Source: JABDMH01 sp965223105 (GTDB lineage Bacteria; Bacteroidota; Bacteroidia; Chitinophagales; Saprospiraceae). Taken from it: 64,000 nucleotides of DNA. Positions 48,501 to 56,072 of this stretch are shown here, piece by piece. The stretch lies in assembly GCA_965223105.1 (NCBI GenBank), contig OZ244987.1:3410001-3474000 (forward strand), written 5' to 3'. Numbering within the stretch: the stretch's first letter is position 1; each line of letters starts with the position of its first letter. The translations under genes were made by a program, and so were the position numbers. A model generated the notes under the pieces. That model searched no databases. It was not told where the DNA came from and saw only the letters and a program-made list of their open reading frames with translations.

Positions 48501-49300
48501 ATACGCGCCAGTTGACTACCTTATTTAATGATAGTCCCATTGCTGGTCAGCACGCATTTACAGGATTTAGCGATGAAGTTTTCAGCAGCACAGATTTCAT
48601 CGAGAGCTGCATCACTCTATGTTTACCAGATACAATTTCATTTCTGCTTCGATTTCGTTTCGTTTGCGATGGTGCGGTAGGATCAGCAGGCTTGAATGGT
48701 TGGCATATTGATGACATTTCAATAGAGCAACTGCCAGCGATAGGATCGCAAGTGTTTCTGCAATCAGGTATGTTGGTTTTAGACACTCTACAGCACTGTC
48801 TCGAGATTGAGCCATTTGTTGGTAGCGGGATATATGTAGACCAGCAGATTCCAGTGACTGGTCACGGAAAATCTTGGTCAACCGCTTTGAGAGAGGTCGC
48901 ACCAGCTTTGGTATTGGCAGGGTGTCGAGACGTTGACACTGTTTTCATAGCGGAGGGGAAGTACCTTCCCACTACCCAGGGAGACCCTTCCATATCCTTT
49001 ACCCTGCCTGACAGCACCGTGCTCATCGGAGGGTTCCCTTTTGGGGGATCTTCTCTAAATCAACGAGATCCTGAGATGTTCATCAGTGAACTATCTGGCG
49101 ATATTGGCATACCCAATGAAGCTAGCGACAACAGCTATATTGTCGTCGAAATACTTCCAAATCGACACGACATTACCCTTGATGGAATAACCATAGGAGA
49201 TCCCAATCCAAACAGCGATCAGCCGGGAATTCCTGGAGCGTCGCTAAGTGCTGATGGTGAGATTACTCTGTTACGAACGGTGATTGAAAAGTCGCAGTGA
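45566..49300 (+). CDS. M36 fungalysin-like metalloprotease with PA domain, possibly truncated at 3' end
   Basis: A signal peptide (ending VWSQ) leads to an N-terminal propeptide region of the FTP/PepSY type (about residues 25-210). The catalytic domain has the zinc site HEYGHGISNRL at about residues 575-579 and the third ligand in EEQMGEGWSDYFALM near 605. Between about residue 440 and 550 lies a protease-associated (PA) insert (GDSLVNKIALIDRGDCNFTEKV). From residue 780 on there are beta-rich modules (AAICACEPLQNLSIRELIPSG; GVVKISFWHRFQTEENYDGG; HGKSWSTALREVAPALVLAG), the last like the start of a right-handed beta-helix. No T9SS C-terminal domain follows; the last residues end mid-helix. Secreted proteases of this type degrade proteins outside the cell. 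Confidence 0.9.
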   Translation: MRLNPLTITLALWLTSVCTVWSQPDSSSIMEILRSVSKSFGLSEQDISEVRIRDQYVSSKSGINNIYLQQKYQDIAIYNGILSIHLKDGALIKTNSRFVPNLARQAKSRLARVQASDAVGIAAQHLGKRLTAFKESSRHANRFGQEIKFTFTGGGISKEEIKAELYWLPSGKDDLYLVWQITIDELSASNYWHIFVDAMEGIVRKQDNLVKHCHFHPTSYSPSGSGHLGSKSLECPASGTPNSYRVFPPPIESPNHGNRQLMISPWNLAGPGNPATTLGWHDDGSSQYTITRGNNVYAYEDRDANNIPGFSPSDTDLCFDYPLDLNLDPSTYEEASITNLFYWNNLIHDVMYQYGFDEAAGNFQESNLGRGGKGNDFVQAEAQDGADLNNANFFTPADGQLPRMQMFLWSPVADTSPLTINSPLALSEMEILAIESAFSTNNKLSDVGAITADVVLVEDQMEGTHQACLDNPLSNGDSLVNKIALIDRGDCNFTEKVKNVQDAGAVAALITNHVSGDPFAMGGSDNSITIPAFMISMGDGDSIKTALLSDKVNASLTPVATTTPDGDFDNGIITHEYGHGISNRLTGGPSSAVCLNNEEQMGEGWSDYFALMLTTDWSTAAPETPRGIGTYVTGFPTDATGIRTYPYSTSLASNPFTYADVPSAPVIDGQVSPHYVGSIWATMLWEMTWQIIMDEGTVLDLYHGEAGNNIALQLVMEGLKLQPCNPGFVDGRDAILLADEILYDGRHKCQIWHAFAKRGLGLDAQQNDPDDFMDGIAAFNVPAGVRLEATNIPPIVPEGGEVTVELAAICACEPLQNLSIRELIPSGLQDVQMNQGNLLGDSAYLEISNLGHGDTALLSYSAVVEPCQVGFSNIVNMENVEGIVQYHSEKLGGVGNKAWNTSTDESKSPSTSWYAQNYNQTADIALVLNSPVNTSGVVKISFWHRFQTEENYDGGVVEFSIDGGLTWQDAQEYFIKNGYTRQLTTLFNDSPIAGQHAFTGFSDEVFSSTDFIESCITLCLPDTISFLLRFRFVCDGAVGSAGLNGWHIDDISIEQLPAIGSQVFLQSGMLVLDTLQHCLEIEPFVGSGIYVDQQIPVTGHGKSWSTALREVAPALVLAGCRDVDTVFIAEGKYLPTTQGDPSISFTLPDSTVLIGGFPFGGSSLNQRDPEMFISELSGDIGIPNEASDNSYIVVEILPNRHDITLDGITIGDPNPNSDQPGIPGASLSADGEITLLRTVIEKSQ

Positions 49301-49694
49301 CCGCCGTTGCTCAACACATTGCACCCTCTCTAATAATGACCCTGAAGTATCCCTTCGGTCGAGTGTCGCTGCAACCGCACACATTTCATTACACCAGACC
49401 TCGGGGTGCTGAGTAATACGCAGCAAAATTGTCGTAAGTGGCTTGCCGACCTGCAGCGCTTGGTGGGGCTGTCAATCTCAAGTGTCAAATGGCTTGCCAC
49501 AATGCCCCAGCCCGTTACTACCAATATCCCATAATGCGACGAGGGAACGCACGAAACTACCTTCCTTTAGTTTAGTCTTATAGTGAACACATGATGGTGG
49601 GCTACAGAAGGTAGATCTCATTACAAACTGTGTAGCAGTCTCAGGTAACATATTCCAACCAGATGCAATAAAGGGTTAAAATTGATACTTCACG
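49301..49694. other. 394-bp gap, possible decayed tail of the M36 gene
   Basis: No intact frame. Codons after the stop of the M36 gene read PPLLNT for a few residues and then hit more stops, so a lost C-terminus is possible but not proven. A minus-strand frame at 49330-49524 has no protein-like pattern. Confidence 0.35.
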
Positions 49695-51479
49695 ATGCAG
49701 AAGACTTTACCCTCATCCCTGGTTCTGTTGATTTGTTGCTGTAGCCCTCTCTTTCTATTGGCACAATCGGATCATCGCGAACTGCTGTCTCACTATCCAC
49801 TGATGGGCGACCTTGAAGACATTACCGGAAATCACTCCGCTCTGTCCATTGCGAATATCTTAGTGCTGGATAGCGCCGTATACAGTGATGGGGCGAATTC
49901 TTTCTCAGATACTGCCAATAGAATCAATGGTAATTTTCCAGAACTCGACCACGATGATGTGTACATCTCCCTTGAATTTAAATTAGATTCGATCCCCGGT
50001 GATGACCTTAACCGCAGCATTCTGGTGGCAGGTTCAGGATGGCGCTGGTTGGCCGCTTCTTATACACAAACCACCGGTGAAATCAAGTTTCGTTACAACA
50101 ATTGGAAGCTTGCCCCCGGCACCTTCCGATTTAACTATGACCAATGGTATCAAATAGAACTAAGCTATCAACGTGAATCTCAAACGGGTAGGATGTTTAT
50201 TGATGGGGAACTGATGGCATCTGATACTTTTGAGTTGAATGCTGCCAATGATCGCACCGTCGTATTAGATTGTTTCTGCGGTTATCATGCCATGGGTGGC
50301 TACTGGCGGAATTTAAAAATTTATGGACCGGACACATCCGCTGCCACCTCAGACACCACCAGGGTAGATATCGAAAGAGATTCACTCGATATCCGCTGTA
50401 CTATTGATGAACATCTGTCAGCAGCCGATCAAGAAGATGGCGTAATCAAATTGGAGATCGACCATGGCACGGCACCCTACACCGTTACTACTACCATCGA
50501 GAGTGAGCCTTGGGTTCATCAATCTGATACATCGGTAGTATTCATTAGATCCCTATCCGAAGGATCCTATCTCCTCTCCATTTCCGATTCTATTGGGACC
50601 AGGAAAACTTGTGAATTGAATGTCTTGCCACCGCAAACGGCATTACCCCTGGTCTCTCACTATCCAATGTTAGAAAATGGTGAAGACCTTTTGGGTAATC
50701 ACGACGACTTGGTGCTAACGAACGTGCCGTTAGATAAAGAAATGGGCATTTTCTCCGCAGATCATAGCCAGACAGACACCTTCAGTCAGGTAAGTCAGGT
50801 ATATACTTTTCTTGACCTCCTGGATTTAGATCACTTTTACATTTCTCTCGAAGTTAACATTGATTCAATCCCTGATGCTATCGGACGGGATAAACGAAGC
50901 ATCTTTGTCCTGGGTCAAGGATGGCGCCAATTGGCGCCTGTATACCACCAAATAGAGAAGGTCTTCAGGCTGAATTATAATAACTGGAAAGAAGCCAGCG
51001 GTAATGCACCATTACGATATGAGCAATGGTACGAAGTTGCTGCTGCTTACGACCTGGACCAAGGTATTGCTTCCTTCTATCTCGATCGTCAATTGGTCTC
51101 GCGTGAAGCCGTTGCCTTGGAGACCAACAATGATCGATCATTTGCCCTGTGGTGTAACTGTGGTCCTCAACCTATGCAGGGGTACTGGCGGAATCTCAAA
51201 ATATAAACCACGGATCCTCTAAGCACCAGCATCAGCAACCACGGAGTACCCAGTAGACTAAAGCTTTATCCGAACCCCTGTGAAACTGTGCTCAATCTAG
51301 CTCTGGTCCCAAAAAGTGAAAAAAAGCCATTGCGCATATACAATACCATGGGTGTCCTGGTAGCTGAGGAAGCGATCGCCTCCGCACACCAAGAAATTCA
51401 AATTTCAACTGAAAATCTACCTCCTGGCATATATTTGCTCCAGGTCGGAGGAATTGCAGAGACTTTCATTAGGCGATGA
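49695..51479 (+). pseudogene. Two-module LamG-like secreted protein with in-frame stop before T9SS domain
   Basis: A signal peptide (MQKTLPSSLVLLICCCSPLF) precedes two homologous LamG-like modules, residues about 30-215 and 320-503. Each starts SHYPL/M, has an N-terminal strand (GNHSALSIAN against GNHDDLVLTN), FRYNNWK and FRLNYNNWK, and ends GYWRNLKI. A small beta domain (SLDIRCTIDEHLSAADQEDG) lies between. A TAA at 51204-51206 ends the second module where the first reads LKIYGP; the T of the TAT Tyr codon seems mutated to TAA. The same frame then stays open to 51479 and encodes a complete T9SS sorting domain (LKLYPNPCETVLNL, LRIYNTMGVLVAEE, ENLPPGIYLLQVGG). So the sorting signal is cut off. 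It is either a true null allele or an error. Confidence 0.82.
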
Positions 51480-51865
51480 CCTATATGAGGGCTAAGTTAG
51501 AAATTTCGCCTCCTGCCCATTGATATCTGCTTTACAATATCTGTGGTCACATACGGCCATGCCTGGTACACTCAGAACGATTTATTTAGTCAGCTTGACC
51601 GAGTAGCATCTTTTTTGCTGCGAGTTTTTTTCACAAAGACCGGCTGTTTGCTCCTTAATTTAAAATGGACCCACACAATTTACTTATGTTGTAGGCTTAA
51701 TTAATCCGCCGGTAAAAAAACCGGCGGCTGCGTGGTGCACTCAGGAAGGTTATTTTAATTAGCTCGACAAGGCAGCATCTTTTTGCTGTAAGTTTTTAGT
51801 CCGCTTTTCATTTAAGAAAAGGGAACGCCGTTTAGCGAATTCAGATTTTATTTTGGAATATTGAG
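51480..51865. repeat. 386-bp intergenic region with direct repeat and hairpin
   Basis: A roughly 66-bp sequence occurs twice: 51564-51630 and 51733-51798. Each begins TGGTACACTCAG or TGGTGCACTCAG and ends GCATCTTTTTTGCTGCGAGT or GCATCTTTTTGCTGTAAGTT. Between them is a GC-rich hairpin, CCGCCGGT (51706-51713), loop A6, ACCGGCGG (51720-51727). The repeat copies lie downstream of the LamG-like gene and of the convergent TIM-barrel gene. No gene is seen. Confidence 0.6.
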
Positions 51866-52711
51866 TCAATATCCCATGGCCCGTAATCCCAAGAGATTTT
51901 GCCTAAGTATCCTTTCTACATCAGCATTTTCGACATGACCCAAGATTCCTATGGTACCTGAAAAGCCAGAGGCTGTCAAAGTTTCAAGCATTTTATCTTC
52001 TTGGCCTCCTGCACCGATGGGAATTATTTTAGGTCCGTCCTCTATCATCCCATTGAGGTTGACCGTCTGGAGATATGGCATCATAATATTCAGCAAATGA
52101 TCAAAGTTTCTCATTTGATGATGACCATGATGAAAGTTATACACAATGCCTATGTCTTCAAATCCGGTCGCTTGAATAATGGCCACTTGGTTTTCAGGGT
52201 CACCAAACCAATCTCCGTGGTTATACAGAGCTATTGTGCAACCAATGTTGGAGGCCAGTTCATAGGCAATGGAAATGATCTCCACCGCAGTGGCTAATTT
52301 ATCTTCATCGGATCGCCCTTTAAAAACAGCATTGCTAAAAGATATCCAAAAAGTGGTCCGCACATTTAGCGATTTCAACATTTCAAAAATGCGGGTATGG
52401 GTGGGGCTGGGAAATGGCTGGTCATCAATCCAAAGCCAGAATGCTGAAAGCTCAATGCCATGACTTTGCAAGGCAACCAGTTCCCTAGGAAAGCTTTCTA
52501 AATGTTGATCTCTCCAGTCGTAGGCAAACTTTCGGAAGCCCAGATCATGCAGCATTTTAGCCCGCTGCTCAGGGGTTCTTTGCACACTGTCAAATGGCAC
52601 AATACACCAGGCCAACAGATTGTTCATCTCAAAAATCGAAGAAGAATCCTGAGCAAAGGAAGCAGACAATAAAAAGTAGCAAAGGGTTATGATCATCAGT
52701 GGAACTTTCAT
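51866..52711 (-). CDS. Secreted TIM-barrel protein (sugar isomerase/epimerase-like)
   Basis: A signal peptide (MKVPLMIITLCYFLLSASFA) leads to a 281-residue barrel with the pattern of xylose-isomerase-like TIM-barrel enzymes: LHDLGFRKFAYDWRD, SHGIELSAFWLWIDD, NIGCTIALYNHGDWFGDP, DIGIVYNFHHGHHQM and LQTVNLNGMIEDG. The His, Asp and Glu-like residues at strand ends fit metal-dependent isomerases and endonucleases of this fold. Such secreted forms occur with DUF1080 or PSCyt proteins in this phylum. The substrate is unknown. It ends LGLRAMGY, a common end for this group. Confidence 0.8.
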   Translation of the reverse strand: MKVPLMIITLCYFLLSASFAQDSSSIFEMNNLLAWCIVPFDSVQRTPEQRAKMLHDLGFRKFAYDWRDQHLESFPRELVALQSHGIELSAFWLWIDDQPFPSPTHTRIFEMLKSLNVRTTFWISFSNAVFKGRSDEDKLATAVEIISIAYELASNIGCTIALYNHGDWFGDPENQVAIIQATGFEDIGIVYNFHHGHHQMRNFDHLLNIMMPYLQTVNLNGMIEDGPKIIPIGAGGQEDKMLETLTASGFSGTIGILGHVENADVERILRQNLLGLRAMGY

Positions 52712-53078
52712 TCATGTTAGTTTTCGTGCCATTTAACATCGTAAGCGAACAATTACTACCTAAAGTTCAAAGCTTATTGTCGTAAGAACTTCTTCGCCAA
52801 GTACAATGTACACATTTGTTCATTCAATTTATGAAATCCTTTTTTTGTCTACTTGTATAAGAACCCGTGAATCATTTTGAAGTACAATATGTTGGTACAT
52901 TGGTGCCGAGGAGAGTTGGGCCCAGGACAAGGGTATCAGGATAGGTAAAAATAAAAATCTGACAATTAGAGGATGGTCATAGGTTTCCATTTTATAATTT
53001 GATTTTTTTCTGATTCGTAGTTTTCATTCATTTCTTTCATTGATATAACGTCAACAGTTTGATTTACTCTTGAACCAA
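52712..53078. other. 367-bp intergenic region, no feature seen
   Basis: Between the TIM-barrel gene start and the DUF6624 remnant stop. No coding pattern or repeat is seen; it is AT-rich and probably a promoter region. Confidence 0.35.
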
Positions 53079-53453
53079 TCAATTTCCTTCCTCTTCTCCC
53101 ATGTTAAAGAACTTAAAATTCTCCTCCAGGGGTTCCATGCCGTAAAATGCCCTCCGCTTGTCAACGGTATCTCTGTCTTTCAAAGGCAATAGGCTATGCG
53201 TCCCATCTTCGTTTTCTTTCATCTGGGACCCAAAGATCTGGGGCCGGTCTTCGCCTAATTCTATCCGGTCTGCCATCAGTGCAAACCACGATCCTTGGCT
53301 ATTACCAGCGAGAACAGCCTCTTTTATTTCCGCTAGCACCTTCTTTTGCATATCAATAGGTCCATGTTGGATGACCAACCAATACCCGCTACTGGCTTCG
53401 TATCCGATCTCTTTAGCATCAAGCCAGCCATATTGATCGACTATTTTTCGCAC
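53079..53453 (-). pseudogene. DUF6624-like protein, N-terminally truncated
   Basis: The frame encodes the DUF6624 core: VDQYGWLDAKEIGYEASSGY, LVIQHGPIDMQKKVLAEIKE, WFALMADRIELGEDRPQIFG, then a C-terminal helix (KRRAFYGMEPLEE). Normally a further N-terminal helix with a start codon precedes the YGW motif. Here the open frame begins at a stop (TAA) with residues TDRDQQDAICREEVRK, and the only start-like codon is a GTG at 53451-53453. The family is of unknown function in Bacteroidota and Actinobacteria. It is either a remnant or a shortened protein. Confidence 0.6.
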
Positions 53454-53681
53454 CTCTTCTCGGCAAATAGCATCTTGCTGATCCCTATCTGTTTAAATAC
53501 TTAATACAGTTCTGATTCTCATCACAATTCCTTATTATTCAGTATGAGTTAGAAAACTAATTATGACCATTCAGATTTTCAAACTGTACCTTGGACAAGA
53601 TAGAATAGATTATTTTGACCCTTTTATCATGGAATGGTCAGTATGGCATAGTTGCCATAGCAACCACTAGTTAGAAATATT

Positions 53682-55208
53682 ATGCATCCGTTAGAGCATT
53701 CATCGTGTCACACTATTCTACAGTTGATTGATCGGGGCGAGTTTACCAGCCGGCAAGTGACGCAATATTTCATCGATAGAATAAGGGAAGTCAATCCTGA
53801 ATTAAATGCTGTCGTGATAAATCTCTTCGAGGAAGCCTTACAGGAGGCTGATCAGATCGACGACTTATTCAAAGAAGGCAAACGCAAAGGGCGGTTGCAC
53901 GGTCTACCACTTACTGTTAAGGAATGCCTCGACCTTCAAGGAACACCCAGCACATTCGGATTGGTCAGGAGAAAAAATGACATTCCTTCATCAACCGATC
54001 CATACATTCATGCATTGCAAAAGGAAGGAGCAATCATAATAGGTAAAACCAACGTTGCACAATTGCTACTTTCTTTCGAAAGTGCCAATCGAGTCTATGG
54101 CGTGACAAATAATCCCCATAGTCAAACCCATACTGCTGGGGGCAGTAGTGGCGGTGAGGGAGCTATAATAGCTGCGGGTGCCTCGCCGGCCGGCCTCGGA
54201 ACAGACATCGGAGGCAGTGTTCGCATCCCGGCTGCTTTTTGCGGCATTTGTAGCATTAAACCGACTATGCAACGAATGGTTGATATGGCTCGATTCGTCG
54301 ATGATCCTCAGCCGATCTCTATTCAGTCGGTCACCGGTGTGCTTGGAAACAGTGCAAATGATCTGCAACTGTTGCTCGAAGTAATCAATGAGGCTGCAAA
54401 AAAAATGCGGAAGGTGACGCCACTTCAGCATTTCAAAGACGTGAATGTAGCAACGCTAAAAGTAGGTTACTTTGTAACTGACGGTTTGTTCGAACCGATG
54501 CCCGCCATTAAGAGAGCTGTTTTACAGGCGGTGAAGGTACTCAGAGAAGCCGGTATTGAAGTGGTAGAATTCATCCCACCCAAATTAAGCGAGGCAGAAG
54601 AGCTTCTTTTCAAGATCCTTTCTGCGGATAGAGGATTTCTTTTCACAGATAATTTACAGGATGAGAAAGCAATACCCCAGGCAGCTGGGCTAATTATGTT
54701 AGCCAAAGCCTCAGTTTTGGTAAGAAAAGTGCTATGGGGCTTGGCTGGTTTACTTGGTCAAAAAAGTCTGCGTCGAATTATCCCCTATTTTGGTGGAAAG
54801 GGTATTGCTTTTAGAAATAGTGTGGAAGCGCAGCAGCGGGAGTTCATCAGCAAATTTCTTGGTGCAATGGATCACTCTCCGATTGGCAAACTGGATGCCA
54901 TCATTAGTCCAGTATGTGCTCTTCCTGCTTACCTTCACAATACAGCCGACAAAGTGGGTCTTGGCGGAATTTATACCGGAGTTCACAATGTCACAGGGTT
55001 TCCAGCCGGAGTAGCAACTATAACCAAAGTTCAACGTGACGAAGCCATTGGGAGAAAAGCAACAGTCGATCTCCTGCAAAAGACAGCCAGCAAAATTGAA
55101 GCCGCTTCACAGGGGCTTCCACTTGCGGTACAGATTGCGGCACGGCCGTGGAACGAACAAATCGTCATTGCACTGATTAATCTACTTCATAAGCGGCAGC
55201 TGTCATAA
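53682..55208 (+). CDS. Amidase (amidase-signature family)
   Basis: A 508-residue protein of the amidase-signature family. The catalytic triad is visible: Lys80 (LTVKECLD), the cis-Ser in GGSSGGEGA (Ser155/156) and Ser179 in TDIGGSVRIPAAFCGIC. The family splits amides, including fatty amides and peptide-like bonds; the nearest group could be fatty-acid-amide or glutamyl-tRNA-type, but I cannot distinguish. There is no signal peptide, so it is cytoplasmic. It stands alone and is followed by the second MITE-like element. Confidence 0.93.
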   Translation: MHPLEHSSCHTILQLIDRGEFTSRQVTQYFIDRIREVNPELNAVVINLFEEALQEADQIDDLFKEGKRKGRLHGLPLTVKECLDLQGTPSTFGLVRRKNDIPSSTDPYIHALQKEGAIIIGKTNVAQLLLSFESANRVYGVTNNPHSQTHTAGGSSGGEGAIIAAGASPAGLGTDIGGSVRIPAAFCGICSIKPTMQRMVDMARFVDDPQPISIQSVTGVLGNSANDLQLLLEVINEAAKKMRKVTPLQHFKDVNVATLKVGYFVTDGLFEPMPAIKRAVLQAVKVLREAGIEVVEFIPPKLSEAEELLFKILSADRGFLFTDNLQDEKAIPQAAGLIMLAKASVLVRKVLWGLAGLLGQKSLRRIIPYFGGKGIAFRNSVEAQQREFISKFLGAMDHSPIGKLDAIISPVCALPAYLHNTADKVGLGGIYTGVHNVTGFPAGVATITKVQRDEAIGRKATVDLLQKTASKIEAASQGLPLAVQIAARPWNEQIVIALINLLHKRQLS

Positions 55209-56072
55209 GATCATACAGGACCGTCAAGATTGATGGTCGTGGTACTAGGCAGCTTTCCCCAATCAGTCAACATTCACCGATATTCTGGCGTCATCGGGCC
55301 GCACGATAAGGTTTTTTTATCTGAAGTTGTGATGCGAGTTGGAAAATCAAAAGAGAGCCCTAAACAGGAAAGAATGGTAAGGCTCCGCTGGTGATTTTAC
55401 CAGCAAGATTTCTCTGGTATCATACAGGTTACATATTGACCATGCTTAAGAAACTTCATACTATAATATGTTATAAAGAATGTTTCAGCAAGAAATCTTT
55501 CTGAATTACACCAAGTTTGCCATTGGAATTCATGATGGTGCAAAATGCTCCGAAATCCTTCTAAGGAAACCCGACCGGCTAAAATAGTTTTTCTCTAGTC
55601 TAATACTCTGTCAAGCCAATTATTGTCGTTTATTTTAATGTCTTTCTGCGCTTGCCCATCCACTGCACATGGTCAACTTCGCTTTAAGATCCGCAGGATC
55701 TTAATTTTGGCCCTTGGCCAAAAATCACTCGTTGATGTTGCAGATCCCCGCCCGAATAACTATCGGTCGGGCGGGCCTGCCTGGCGGTGCCGAGCAGACA
55801 GGCTCACTGCAGCTCCGGCTCTGACTGTGGCTACCCATCCGCTTTCGCGGTTCTCTACCTTTACTTGCTGTCGCACGTAATTCTTCGAGATCGGTCGTTC
55901 ATTCCTCGAACTTTATCAAAAATCATATTAAAATCATTCAACATAATTAACTTGACAGAGTACTAACTAGTTTATCAAAATCAATTTTCTCAACCCACTC
56001 GGAGAAATGCACTACTTATTTATTTAGCTAAATACCTCACTATTGGACCACGCCTCACTTATTTTCATTTTA
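55209..56072. other. 860-bp gap between the amidase and FtsX genes
   Basis: Holds the 376-bp element at 55595-55970, listed separately. The flanking 380 bp on the left and 100 bp on the right show no gene. Confidence 0.4.
55595..55970. mobile_element. MITE-like element, 376 bp with about 45-bp terminal inverted repeats
   Basis: The left end (55595-55640) and reverse-complemented right end (55926-55970) share CTAGT, TACTCTGTCAAG, AATTAT and ATTTTAAT in order, about 80% by eye. The ends resemble those of the 7368 and 44047 elements (ACTAGTNAG, then TACTCYG), so they may be related. Its interior has several perfect small inverted repeats, including AAGATCC-GCA-GGATCTT and CCCGCCCGA (loop 11) TCGGGCGGG, plus the GCCTGCCTG and CAGACAGGC segments typical of short palindromes in this phylum. 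No transposase is present. Confidence 0.75.

Noticed and set aside
48612..48902. Minus-strand frame inside the M36 gene
   Set aside because: Shadow of a real gene; no start signal or domain.
51204..51206. Recoded stop (alternative genetic code or selenocysteine/pyrrolysine)
   Set aside because: TAA is used as a normal stop by other genes here, and TAA is not a known site for Sec or Pyl; a point change is simpler.
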